In this document: positions 25,988 through 34,459 of the stretch, piece by piece | How the letters are laid out: every line of letters begins with the position of its first letter | How positions within the stretch are numbered: the first letter of the stretch is position 1 | From: Mesorhizobium norvegicum | GTDB taxonomy: Bacteria > Pseudomonadota > Alphaproteobacteria > Rhizobiales > Rhizobiaceae | DNA length: 40,343 nt | Reading direction: 5' to 3' | NCBI RefSeq assembly: GCF_004919685.1 | Contig: NZ_SMYZ01000078.1 | Coordinates: forward strand, 34,569 to 74,911 | Program-made: the position numbers and the translations under genes | Notes under the pieces: model-generated | Seen by the model: the letters and a program-made list of their open reading frames with translations, nothing else | Told to the model about the DNA's origin: nothing | Databases searched by the model: none

Positions 25988-26015
25988 ACATACACCGCGC
26001 CGACCCCTTGATCAA
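25987..26015 (-). promoter_or_regulatory. Predicted promoter of the microprotein genes
   Basis: On the minus strand TTGATC (26015-26010) is followed after exactly 17 bases by TATGTT (25992-25987), a good sigma-70-type pair for an alphaproteobacterium. The expected start of transcription, about 25980, falls inside operator O3. Confidence 0.5.
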
Positions 26016-26023
26016 GCCAAAAT

Positions 26024-26037
26024 TTGAACCGATCCAA
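26024..26037. promoter_or_regulatory. LacI-type operator O4 before the lacI-family gene
   Basis: TTGAACCGATCCAA differs from O1 and O2 by one base. It starts 50 bp before the start of the regulator gene. TTGAAC (26024-26029) with TAGAGG (26047-26052) 17 bases later could be the promoter of that gene, in which case the operator would cover its -35 box and allow autoregulation. Confidence 0.55.
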
Positions 26038-26073
26038 CGAAAGTGTTAGAGGGGATGAATTCAGGAGACGAAA

Positions 26074-27156
26074 ATGGCGCCACTGACCTCTGGAAAGACC
26101 AGGCCGATCCGGCTGGCAGACATTGCCAAAGCGGCCGGCGTCTCGCATGGCACCGCGTCCAACGTGTTCGCCCGCCCGGAGATCGTGCGCGAGGAGGTCC
26201 GTGAACGGGTCAAGGCGGCAGCCGAGGCCATGGGATATGGCGGGCCTGACCCCAAGGGCCGGCTGCTGCGCGCCGGCAAGGTCAATGCCATCGGTGTCGC
26301 GACCGCGGAGCCGCTGTCCTACTTCTTCGACGACCCTTTCGCCCGGGTGATGATGGCCAGCATCTCGCAGGCTTGCGACGCGACCGGTGCGGGGATCTCG
26401 CTGGTCTCCGCCGCCAACAAGGAGCAGCTCGCCTGGAACATCCAGAGCGCGCTTGTCGATGGCTTCATCGTCTTCTGCGTCGATGGCGGTTCCAAGCTGG
26501 TCGAACTGGCGCGTGACCGCAAGCTGCCCTTTGTGGCGCTCGATCTCGATTCAGACGACGACGAGGCGGTCGCCGCCATCGGTGTCGACAACATCGCCGG
26601 GGCCGGCCTGGCGGCCCGACATCTGACTGAACTTGGGCATCGTCGCTTTGCCGTGCTCGCCCTGCCCTGCGCGGACGCCGGCTTCGGCCCCACCACAAGG
26701 GAGCAAATGGAGAAGGCCCTCTATTCCGGGACGCGCGACCGCCTGCGTGGCTACTTCGCCGAACTCTCCCGCGTCGACATCGACGTCTCGCATGTGCCGA
26801 TCTACGAAACGGTCAATGACGAGGAGAGCGTCTGGGCCGGCCTCGATCATATTTTCGCCGGTGCCGAGACACCGACCGCCATCCTGGCCATGTCGGACAG
26901 GATTGCCTTGCACGCACTGGACTGGCTGCGGCAGCGCGACATCACGGTGCCGGGCGACGTTTCGATCGTCGGCTTCGACGGTGTCCCGGAAGGAGCGGTT
27001 TCCAAGCCGCCGCTGACCACAATCGTCCAGCCGATCGCCGAGATGGGCCGCCTTGCCGTCAAGGCGATCCTTGAAAATGACGGCTCGCCCACCAGCCGGC
27101 AATTGCTGCCGGTAGAGCTCTTGGTGCGGGCCTCATCCGGCCCCTCGCCCGCCTGA
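26074..27156 (+). CDS. LacI/GalR-family transcriptional regulator
   Basis: A 360-aa repressor-type protein. The N-terminal helix-turn-helix is RLADIAKAAGVSHGTASNVF (about 13-32), followed by ERVKAAAEAMGYGGPDPKGRLLRAGK, where the hinge is somewhat unlike the classical sequence. The periplasmic-binding-like core spans about 65-350, with IGVATAEPLSYFFDDPF in its first strand region, AIGVDNIAGAGLAARHLTEL, and PGDVSIVGFDGVPE near the end. A Shine-Dalgarno AGGAG precedes the ATG. Four matching LacI-type dyads lie in the 340 bp upstream, so autoregulation and control of the two microprotein genes are likely. No sugar catabolic genes are adjacent, so the effector is unknown. Confidence 0.9.
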   Translation: MAPLTSGKTRPIRLADIAKAAGVSHGTASNVFARPEIVREEVRERVKAAAEAMGYGGPDPKGRLLRAGKVNAIGVATAEPLSYFFDDPFARVMMASISQACDATGAGISLVSAANKEQLAWNIQSALVDGFIVFCVDGGSKLVELARDRKLPFVALDLDSDDDEAVAAIGVDNIAGAGLAARHLTELGHRRFAVLALPCADAGFGPTTREQMEKALYSGTRDRLRGYFAELSRVDIDVSHVPIYETVNDEESVWAGLDHIFAGAETPTAILAMSDRIALHALDWLRQRDITVPGDVSIVGFDGVPEGAVSKPPLTTIVQPIAEMGRLAVKAILENDGSPTSRQLLPVELLVRASSGPSPA

Positions 27157-27169
27157 AACGCCTGACGCC

Positions 27170-27945
27170 TCAACGCCCCATTCTTGTCGCCATCGACGAC
27201 ATGCCGAAGGACGCATGGACGGGCGGTGCCGGATTGTGAGCCGGCCTGCTTTTCCCGGACCAGCCGAGGCCCGAAAGCCATTCGAGATAGTAGGCGACCG
27301 CGAACTGCATGACGATGCCGGCCGATATCAACAGGCTGTCATAGGCAAATCCGCCCGGATTGATCAGCTTCAGCACTTGCGCCGCCATTGCGAGCACCGT
27401 GCCGGCAATGAAAACCGGCAGCGATCGTTTGCCCAATATGGCAAGCGGATGATCGCGCCCGGTGCGGAACAGGTTCGAGATGGCGGGGAATGCCACGATC
27501 AGGTAGCTCACCGCCAGGATATGCAGCAGCCTCGGCAGTGACAGGAATGTCTTGTCGAAGCCGGTCAGCACCGCAGGCAGGCCCAACCAGGATATCTGCC
27601 CCCAGAGCGGCTGTGCACCCAGACCAGCGCGGTCGCGGTGTAGGCCAAGGCCGCGCCAACCAGCCAGCGATTGACCGGGATGGTGCCGCCGCGACGCACA
27701 TGCAGCGTGCCTGCCAGGCCGATGTTGAAAAGGAACTGCCACGACAGCGGGTTGAGAAACCAGAAGCCGGGCTCGGGATAGTTGGGCGGAGCAATCTGGT
27801 AGATCCCCGCGACCAGCCACAGTACGCCGGACGCGACCAGTGCCAGGGCCGGCCGATAGCTGACGAAGAGCAGGAAGACCGGCGCCAGCAAGAGCAGCAC
27901 TGGGCATGCGATTGTCTCCATATCGATCATGCCGAGATAGATCAT
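27170..27945 (-). pseudogene. opgC: Remnant of an OpgC-type acyltransferase membrane protein
   Basis: Two overlapping minus-strand frames together give the C-terminal two-thirds of an OpgC protein, which succinylates periplasmic glucans. The first frame (from 27945) reads ETIACPVLLLLAPVFLLF, NYPEPGFWFLNPLSWQFLF and ALVWVHS. The second frame continues with ISWLGLPAVLTGFDKTFLSL, PRLLHILAVSYLIV, ILGKRSLPVFIAGTVLAMA and YLEWLSGLG to the stop at 27170. They join near 27605-27620, where deleting a repeated CA (GTGCACAGCC to GTGCAGCC) would restore a single frame. Intact family members have about 130 more N-terminal residues, which are absent, because the lysR gene starts 40 bp upstream. Both truncation and frameshift argue for a pseudogene. 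Confidence 0.75.
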
Positions 27946-27968
27946 CACCTTTACATATGGAAATTCGA

Positions 27969-27997
27969 TCATCTCACACATAATATGCATGAGATGA
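27969..27997. promoter_or_regulatory. Inverted repeat over the lysR start
   Basis: TCATCTC (27969-27975) and GAGATGA (27991-27997) form a 7-bp dyad with a 15-bp AT-rich spacer that includes the likely start codon at 27985. LysR proteins bind interrupted dyads and often autoregulate, so this may be the regulator's own site, but the position over the start codon and a spacer longer than the usual T-N11-A leave it uncertain. Confidence 0.3.
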
Positions 27998-28890
27998 ATA
28001 ATCTCGCTGGTATCGATCTCAACCTCCTTGTCGTGTTGGAGGCCTTGCTTACCGAACGCCACGTCTCGCGGGCGGCAATACGCTTGAACAAGAGCCAGCC
28101 AGCCGTCAGCCATGCGCTCGCCCGGTTGCGCCACCTTCTCGATGACCCGCTGCTGGTCAGGCGGCAGGGTGGCCTCGAGCCGACGGCACGCGCCATGGAA
28201 ATCGCCCCGGCACTGACCGAAGCGCTCGACCGCATGCGGCACCTTCTGGCACCGGCCGGCTTCGACCCGGCGACGGAGCGCCGAACGTTTCGGCTCGCCA
28301 TGTCTGACTATGGCGCCGCGGTCGTCCTGTCGGCCTTGCTGCCGCTGATGCGGGCGCGGGCGCCGCATGTCGACCTCGTGGTCAGCCAGGCGAGCCGCGA
28401 GGTGATGGTTTCGCAAATCGTCGACGGCGAGATCGATCTTGCCTTCGGTGTCTTTCCCGGCCTCGATCGATCCGTGCGCTCGCACCGGCTGTTCGACGAG
28501 CGCTTTGCCTGTCTTGCCGATGGCGCAAGCCTTGGCGGCAGGAAGGCGATGGATCTGGCGACCTATCTGAGCCGGCCGCATGCACTGGTCGATTTGCGGC
28601 CCGAGCGTCAGGGCGAAGTCGACAAGGCCTTGGCCGAACTGGGCCACAAGCGGCGGCTCTGCCTCGTCATCCCGCATTGGGGCGTGGCGCCGCGCCTGAT
28701 CGCCGGCACCGACCTGGTGCTTACCGTCGCCAGCCGGATACTGCCGGCGCCGGACAAGGGTCTTTGCGTGTTCGCCCCACCCTTCGAAATTCCGGCCTTT
28801 GAGTTCACGCAGATCTGGCACAAGCGACGGGACGGCGACCCGGCGCACCAATGGCTGCGGTCGCAGCTTCAGCACCTGCTTGGCGGTTGA
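27985..28890 (+). CDS. LysR-family transcriptional regulator
   Basis: A 301-aa regulator starting MHEMNNLAGIDLNLLVVLEALL. The helix-turn-helix is RHVSRAAIRLNKSQPAVSHALARLRHLLDD, read as helix-turn-helix plus wing, followed by PLLVRRQGGLEPTARA. The effector domain covers about 95-295. The order NLLVVLEALLTERHVSRAA and the lack of a second LysR gene nearby place it with NodD/NahR-like members. No clear Shine-Dalgarno sequence; ATG 27985 or 27994 are both possible. It is divergent from the opgC remnant; its original partner gene may have been lost. Confidence 0.88.
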   Translation: MHEMNNLAGIDLNLLVVLEALLTERHVSRAAIRLNKSQPAVSHALARLRHLLDDPLLVRRQGGLEPTARAMEIAPALTEALDRMRHLLAPAGFDPATERRTFRLAMSDYGAAVVLSALLPLMRARAPHVDLVVSQASREVMVSQIVDGEIDLAFGVFPGLDRSVRSHRLFDERFACLADGASLGGRKAMDLATYLSRPHALVDLRPERQGEVDKALAELGHKRRLCLVIPHWGVAPRLIAGTDLVLTVASRILPAPDKGLCVFAPPFEIPAFEFTQIWHKRRDGDPAHQWLRSQLQHLLGG

Positions 28891-29052
28891 ACGGCGGCAG
28901 TTCGGAATGTGTTCTGGCATCAACGCCAGCCGGTTCTGCCGCTAGAGAATCGCGCCGCAGGCGCCCATGGTGGGAAAACGTGGCCGCCCAACCGGCCCAA
29001 GGGATGAAAATCCGTCTCACAGTCGGCACATTCGTTTGGTTCGAACATCTCC

Positions 29053-30494
29053 ATGACCGCTGAACTATCCGCCGGCGCCACGGATCGCGCCGATGTGCCG
29101 GCCAGAGCCTTGCTCCTGCTGCCGCTGACGGTCGCCTGCGGTGTCTTCATGACCAGCCTCGACCAGAATGTCGTGGTCACGGCGCTACCCGGCATCAGCG
29201 AAAGCCTCGGCCGTCCGCCCAGCCAGCTCGGCCTGCTCATCACCGTCTATGTCGCCAGCCTGATCATCTCGATGCCGCTTGGCGGCTGGGCCGCCGACCG
29301 TTTCGGCCTGCGCAATGTCTACTGCTTTGCCTTGCTGATGTTCGCCGCCTCGTCGGCCCTGTGCGGACTGTCGAACGACATCTGGATGCTGGTTGGCGCC
29401 CGTGCGCTGCAAGGCTTCGGCGGCGCCTTGATGGGCACGCTCGGCCAGGTCGTCATCCTGTCGACCTTTCCGCGCAGCCGCACGCTCAAGATCAACATGT
29501 ATATCTCGCTCGCCGGCCAGTCCGGACCGCTGGTCGGCCCGCTCGTCGGCGGCGCGCTGACCACTTACATCTCCTGGCGCTGGATCTTCTTCATCAACGT
29601 GCCGTTCGCGCTGGCGGCAGCAATTCTTGCCGCCTCGCTGTTTCCGACGATGACCAAGCCCGTGCGCACGCCGTTCGATTTTCCGGGCTTCCTGCTGGTC
29701 GGCAGCGGCATGGTGCTGCTGGTCTTCGGCATGGATTCGCTTGCCGCGAAGGATGCCGCCGGCGGCATCATTGCCGGTGAACTGGCGCTGGCGCTCGTCA
29801 TCCTACAGTCGCCTCGTTCTACTGCCTGCGCGTGCGCAATCCGCTGCTCGATCTCAAGCTGTTGCGCATCCGCACCTTCCGCATCTCGTTCCTCACCGGT
29901 GGCGGGCTGGACACGATCGGCCTCAGCTCCATCGTCTTCCTGCTGCCGCTGATGTTCCAGCTCGGCTTCGGCATGAGCGCGGTGCAGGCGGGATCGCTGA
30001 CCTTCGTCGCCGCGGTCGGCTCGGTGGCGATGCGGTTCTTCATGCCGCGCGTCCTCAACCGCTTCGGCTTCCGCCGCGTGCTGGTGTTCAACACGCCGAT
30101 CGTCGCCGCCATGGTCGCCGGCTTCGCCCTGATGCAGGCGACCACGCCGGTCTGGATCGTTCTTGCCTACATCTTCATCTTCGGCGTCTTCCGTTCCGCA
30201 CAATGGGCCTCGACCGGCAATCTCGCCTATTCCGACATCGCGCCCGAGCAGCTCGCCCGCTTCAGCGCGCTCTATTACATTCTGTGGCAGCTGGCGGTCG
30301 CGATCAGCGTCGGCCTGGCCGCCGCGGCGCTATCGTTTCTGGCCGGAGGTGGTCCAGCCGTCGCTGACGACTTCCGCATCCTGTTCGTGATCGAGGGTGT
30401 CATCACGCTCTGCGCGCTGCTTGCCTACCTCAAGCTGACGCCGCAGGACGGCGCCCATGTCAGCGGCCACGGCGCCCAGATGAATACCGAATAG
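29053..30494 (+). pseudogene. MFS transporter interrupted by a single-base frameshift
   Basis: The first frame (29053 to about 29804) encodes seven or so helices of an MFS protein: MTSLDQNVVVTALPGI, GWAADRFGLRNVYCFAL, GQSGPLVGPLVGGALTT and RWIFFINVPFALAAAI, typical of the 14-helix DHA2 drug-efflux group. The continuation from RNPLLDLKLLRIRTFRISF to the stop at 30494 is in another frame. Adding one base between 29804 and 29805 (CCT-ACAG) gives LVILTVASFYCLRVRNPLLD and restores one open frame of about 480 residues. So this is either a recent inactivating deletion or a sequencing error in an intact gene. The second half has no ribosome site of its own. Confidence 0.85.
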
Positions 30495-30513
30495 AAGCTG
30501 CCGGCAGGCTGCT

Positions 30514-31218
30514 TCATTCGCTGAACGTCACCCACTCTTCCAGCGGCACGCGGTCGGTGCGGAAGGTGTTTTCAGGTTTTGAGGTGTCTTCATGGCCAAG
30601 CGCCATACCGCAGACGACGATCTCTTCGTCCGGAATGTCGAGCACCGGCCGGATCTGCCGGTGATAGGGCGCGAAGGCCGCCTGCGGGCAGGTGTGCAGA
30701 CCCCTGCCCCGCGCCGCGACCATGATGTTCTGCAGGAACATGCCGTAATCGATCCATGAGCCCTGGTTGAGGCGGCGGTCGATGGTGAAGATCATGCCGA
30801 CCGGTGCGTCGAAGAAGACGAAGTTGCGGTCGTGTTGGGCGCGCATCTTGTCGACCTCGCGGCGGCCGATGCCAAGCGCGCCATAGAGGCCGAAACCGTT
30901 GGCGCGGCGGCGGGTCAGATACGGCTCGAAGAACTGCGTGGGATAGTAGCGGTACTCGTCCCAATCGGCTTTTTCGGCGCGAATGCCGGAATTGAGAATG
31001 GCGTCGGTGATCCGCTGCTTGGTCTCGCCCTTGGTGACGTAGACCTTCCATGGCTGCATGTTGGTGCCGGACGGAGCGCGCGCCGCAACCGCCAGAATGG
31101 CGCGGATGGTGTCGTCGTCGACCATGTCGGGCAGAAATGCGCGCACCGAACGGCGCGACAGGATTGCCTCGTCGACAATCTCGGCATCGCCCGCAATTCG
31201 GGTGTTGTTCTTCAGCAT
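30514..31218 (-). CDS. Nitroreductase-family flavoprotein
   Basis: A 234-aa FMN-dependent oxidoreductase. It shows the FMN phosphate segment SRRSVRAFLPDMVDD (about 21-35), ARAPSGTNMQPWKVYVT (the family's APSxxNxQPW motif), and a C-terminal half with DYGMFLQNIMVAARGRGLHT and VVCGMALGHED. The start at 31218 (MLKNNTRIAG) has AAGGGA upstream; the longer frame would extend into the regulatory region. It is divergent from the XRE-cupin regulator and shares the 170-bp region with its repeated TCAYGA boxes, so it could be under the same control. Substrate unknown. Confidence 0.88.
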   Translation of the reverse strand: MLKNNTRIAGDAEIVDEAILSRRSVRAFLPDMVDDDTIRAILAVAARAPSGTNMQPWKVYVTKGETKQRITDAILNSGIRAEKADWDEYRYYPTQFFEPYLTRRRANGFGLYGALGIGRREVDKMRAQHDRNFVFFDAPVGMIFTIDRRLNQGSWIDYGMFLQNIMVAARGRGLHTCPQAAFAPYHRQIRPVLDIPDEEIVVCGMALGHEDTSKPENTFRTDRVPLEEWVTFSE

Positions 31219-31321
31219 GGGCCGTCCCTTAACCCTCGTCTCGACCGGACGTCCCCACTCGCCGTTCGTGCCCGAGCCTTTGCATGAACCACCAAAATCG
31301 CGCAAGCAAATCTTGTGCATC

Positions 31322-31388
31322 CGTGAAAATCCACTTGATTTTTTCACGAGCTTGACTTCTCATGAAATTTGACCGGATTTTTTCATGA
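31322..31388. promoter_or_regulatory. Cluster of repeated TCAYGA boxes, probable XRE operator region
   Basis: Between the nitroreductase and XRE genes are TCACGA (31344-31349), TCATGA (31360-31365) and TCATGA (31383-31388), each preceded by T-runs or pyrimidines and the last two followed by A. In addition CGTGAAAA (31322-31329) and TTTTCACG (31341-31348) form a perfect 8-bp inverted repeat. The centres are spaced 16 and 23 bp apart. Short T-rich dyads of this kind are typical operator sites for XRE-type repressors, and the neighbouring XRE-cupin gene is the natural candidate. Confidence 0.5.
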
Positions 31389-31389
31389 A

Positions 31390-31986
31390 GTGAACGTTTT
31401 GCCTTCGCCTACAGCAAGAACATTACAGGGAACTGACGAACGCGTGCTGGCCGGCGATATCAGGGCCTTGCGCAGGGCGCGAGGGCTGACGCTCGCCGAG
31501 ATCGGCTTGAAGCTTGGCCGTTCGGTCGGCTGGGTCAGCCAGGTCGAGCGTGGCCTGTCGACGCCGTCGCTCAGCGATCTCAGGGCCTTCGCCGAACTGT
31601 TCGGCGTGCCGATCAGCCTGTTCTTCAGCCATGACGTGCCTGTCGAAAGCGAGCGCGGCGTGGTTGTGCGCGCCGGCAGGCGCCGCACGCTTGGCACAAG
31701 CGAATCCGGCCTGGTGGAGGAGCTTCTGTCGCCCGATCTCGGCGGTAGCTTCGAGATGGTGCGTTCGGTCTTCGCGCCGGGCGCCGAGCTGAAGGCCGAG
31801 GCGCAGCGGCCGACCGAGGAAGCCGGATATGTCGCGTCCGGACTGTTCGACATAGAGATAGCAGGCGTCTGGCATCGGCTTGGCGAAGGCGACTCCTTTC
31901 GCTTCGAAGGCAAGCCTTACCGCTGGCGCAATCCGGGGACCGAGCCGGCAATTGTCATCTGGGTGGTTTCGCCGCCAGTCTACTAA
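31390..31986 (+). CDS. XRE-family regulator with C-terminal cupin domain
   Basis: A roughly 198-aa regulator. The helix-turn-helix spans about 19-73 (LAGDIRALRRARGLTLAEIG, then SVGWVSQVERGLSTPSLSDL). The cupin domain spans about 110-195 and ends GEGDSFRFEGKPYRWRNPG and VIWVVSPPVY. The architecture matches regulators of amine and betaine catabolism (PuuR/SinR-cupin class), in which the cupin senses the substrate. The start is uncertain: GTG at 31390, TTG at 31369 or GTG at 31444; none has a strong Shine-Dalgarno sequence, and the first overlaps the last TCATGA box. It is followed after 19 bp by the first dehydrogenase gene and is probably the first gene of that operon. Confidence 0.85.
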   Translation: MNVLPSPTARTLQGTDERVLAGDIRALRRARGLTLAEIGLKLGRSVGWVSQVERGLSTPSLSDLRAFAELFGVPISLFFSHDVPVESERGVVVRAGRRRTLGTSESGLVEELLSPDLGGSFEMVRSVFAPGAELKAEAQRPTEEAGYVASGLFDIEIAGVWHRLGEGDSFRFEGKPYRWRNPGTEPAIVIWVVSPPVY

Positions 31987-32005
31987 GTCAATGTGGGAGA
32001 AGAAC

Positions 32006-34459
32006 ATGGCGGGTTTGCCGAGCACGGCGCGCGTGGTGATCATCGGAGGCGGCGCCGTCGGCACCTCCTCGCTCTATCATCTCGCCAGGGCGGGCTGGAC
32101 CGACTGCGTGCTGCTCGAAAAGAACGAGCTGACCTCCGGCTCGACCTGGCATGCCGCCGGCAATGTGCCGACCTTCTCCTCGTCCTGGTCGCTGATGAAC
32201 ATGCAGCGCTATTCGACCGAGCTTTATCGCGGGCTGGCCGACGCGGTCGACTATCCCATGAACTATCACGTCACCGGCTCGCTGCGCCTTGCCCACTCGG
32301 TCGAGCGCATGCAGGAATTTCAGCGCGCCAAGGGCATGGGCCGCTACCAGGGCATGGACATCGACATTGTCGGCGTCGACGAGATCAAGCGCCGCTATCC
32401 CTTCATCGAGACGCATGATTTGAAGGGCGCGCTCTACGACCCGAGCGACGGCGACATCGATCCGGCGCAGCTCACCCAGGCGCTGGCCAAGGGTGCCCGT
32501 GACATGGGCGCGAAAATCATCCGCTTCTGTCCGGTCACTGGCGTGCGCCGCGAGAACGACGAATGGGTGGTCGAGACGGCCCAGGGCGAGATCCGGTGCG
32601 AGATCGTCGTCAATGCCGCCGGTTACCGCGCCGCCGAAGTGGGCCGGATGTTCGGCCGTGACGTGCCGATGATGGTGATGAGCCATCAGTACATCCTGTT
32701 CGAGGAGATCCCCGAACTGGCGGCATGGTCCAAGGAACAGGGCCAAAAACTGCCGCTGCTGCGCGACGTCGACACCTCCTACTATCTGCGCCAGGAAAAG
32801 AACGGCATGAATCTCGGCCCCTATGAGCGCAATTGCCGCGCGCATTGGGCCACCCACAACGACCCGATGCCGGACGATTTTTCCTTCCAGCTGTTCCCCG
32901 ACGATCTCGACCGGCTGGAACATTATCTGGCCGATGCCGTCGCCCGCGTGCCGATCCTTGGCACGGCCGGTCTGTCCAAGGTCATCAACGGGCCGATCCC
33001 CTACGCGCCGGACGGCAATCCGCTGATCGGCCCGATGCCCGGCGTTCCCAATGCCTTCGAGGCCTGCGTCTTCACCTTCGGCATCGCCCAGGGCGGCGGC
33101 GCCGGCAAGGTGCTGGCCGAATGGGTGACCGAGGGCCAGACCGAATGGGACATGTGGTCCTGCGACCCGCGCCGCTTCACTTCCTTTGCTTCGGCGCCGG
33201 ACTATTGTGTCGCCAAGGGCATCGAGATCTACGGCAACGAATACGCCATCCAGTTTCCGCGCCATGCCTGGCCGGAAGGCCGCGACCGCAAGCTGTCGCC
33301 GATCCATGATCGCATCAAGGCGCTCGGCGGCCGCTTCGATGCCTATAATGGCTGGGAGCGCGCCACCTGGTACGCGCAGGACGGTGACGACATCTCCGAG
33401 GAAGCCACACTGACCTTCCGCCGCGACGGGCCATGGCAGCATCGCGTGCGCGAAGAATGCCTCGCCGTGCGCGACGCCGCCGGCATCCTCGACCTGCCGG
33501 GTTTCTCGCGCTTCAACCTCGAGGGTCCGGGCGCCGCCGAATGGCTGAGCCTGCAGGTCACCGGGCTGGTGCCGAAACCCGGCCGCATCGGCCTCGTCTA
33601 TTTCGCCGACGACAAGGGCCGCATCGTCACCGAAATGTCCGTCGTGCGCCACGACGAGAATGTGATGACGCTGATCACGGCGGCGGTCGCGCAATGGCAT
33701 GATTTCGAATGGCTGAAATCGCGCATGCCCAAGGACGCGCCGTTCAGGCTGATCGACCGGACCGAGGAATTCTCGACCCAGATCCTGGCCGGCCCGAACT
33801 CGCGGAAAATCCTCGCCGATGTCTGCGAAGCCGACCTCACTCTGCCATGGCTGACGCATCAGGAGACGAAGATCGCCGGTCGCTGGGCGAAGCTTGTGCG
33901 CGTGTCCTTCGCCGGCGAACTCGGCTGGGAAATCCACACCAGGGTCGACGACACCGCCGCCATCTTCGATGCCATCTGCGCGGCAGGACAGCAGCACGGA
34001 CTGAAGCCGTTCGGCATGTATGCGCTGGATTCGCTCAGGCTCGAAAAAGGCTACCGTACCTGGAAGGGCGATCTGTCGACCGACTACTCGATCCTGCAAG
34101 GCGGGCTCGAACGCTTCGTCAAATGGGATAAGCCCGACTTCCGCGGCAAGGCGGCGTTGCTGAACGAAAAACAGCAAGGTGTGAAGAAGCGCTTCGTCAC
34201 GCTGGTCGTCGAGAACCCCGGCGATTGCGATGCGCCCTATATGTCAACGCTGTGGCATGACGGCAAGATCGTCGGCGAGACGACGTCAGGCGGCTGGGGC
34301 CATCGCATCGACAAATCGATCGCGCTCGGCATGCTGCGCGCCGACCTCGCGGAACCCGGCACCGCCATCGAGGTCGAGATCTTCGGCGAGCGGTTTCAGG
34401 CGATCGTGCAGAAAGATGAGCCGCTTTGGGATCCGAAGAACGAGAGGCTGCGCACATGA
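32006..34459 (+). CDS. Dimethylglycine/sarcosine dehydrogenase-like FAD oxidoreductase (DAO + GcvT), copy 1
   Basis: An 817-aa two-module enzyme. The N-terminal DAO domain starts VVIIGGGAVGTSSLYHLARA (FAD motif GGGAVG 14-19, acidic strand end Glu38) and has STWHAAG with His49, the residue that covalently holds FAD in dimethylglycine and sarcosine dehydrogenases. The C-terminal aminomethyltransferase (GcvT-like) half begins near residue 446 (YNGWERATWYA) and includes FAGELGWEIH and a C-terminal barrel. Such enzymes oxidatively demethylate N-methyl amines and pass the carbon to folate. The start at 32006 has GGGAG upstream; longer starts lie within the regulator gene. It overlaps the methyltransferase gene by 4 bp (ATGA). 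The exact substrate is unknown. Confidence 0.9.
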   Translation: MAGLPSTARVVIIGGGAVGTSSLYHLARAGWTDCVLLEKNELTSGSTWHAAGNVPTFSSSWSLMNMQRYSTELYRGLADAVDYPMNYHVTGSLRLAHSVERMQEFQRAKGMGRYQGMDIDIVGVDEIKRRYPFIETHDLKGALYDPSDGDIDPAQLTQALAKGARDMGAKIIRFCPVTGVRRENDEWVVETAQGEIRCEIVVNAAGYRAAEVGRMFGRDVPMMVMSHQYILFEEIPELAAWSKEQGQKLPLLRDVDTSYYLRQEKNGMNLGPYERNCRAHWATHNDPMPDDFSFQLFPDDLDRLEHYLADAVARVPILGTAGLSKVINGPIPYAPDGNPLIGPMPGVPNAFEACVFTFGIAQGGGAGKVLAEWVTEGQTEWDMWSCDPRRFTSFASAPDYCVAKGIEIYGNEYAIQFPRHAWPEGRDRKLSPIHDRIKALGGRFDAYNGWERATWYAQDGDDISEEATLTFRRDGPWQHRVREECLAVRDAAGILDLPGFSRFNLEGPGAAEWLSLQVTGLVPKPGRIGLVYFADDKGRIVTEMSVVRHDENVMTLITAAVAQWHDFEWLKSRMPKDAPFRLIDRTEEFSTQILAGPNSRKILADVCEADLTLPWLTHQETKIAGRWAKLVRVSFAGELGWEIHTRVDDTAAIFDAICAAGQQHGLKPFGMYALDSLRLEKGYRTWKGDLSTDYSILQGGLERFVKWDKPDFRGKAALLNEKQQGVKKRFVTLVVENPGDCDAPYMSTLWHDGKIVGETTSGGWGHRIDKSIALGMLRADLAEPGTAIEVEIFGERFQAIVQKDEPLWDPKNERLRT

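Noticed and set aside
25503..26073. Longer upstream starts for microprotein B (26015 or 25991)
   Set aside because: They would make the operator and promoter part of the coding region, and the added residues have no counterpart in the paralogue.
31988..34177. Open frame of 729 codons on the minus strand opposite the first dehydrogenase gene
   Set aside because: It is an antisense shadow caused by high GC at third positions; the product is rich in His, Arg, Asp and Gly with no recognisable domain, while the plus frame is a full enzyme.
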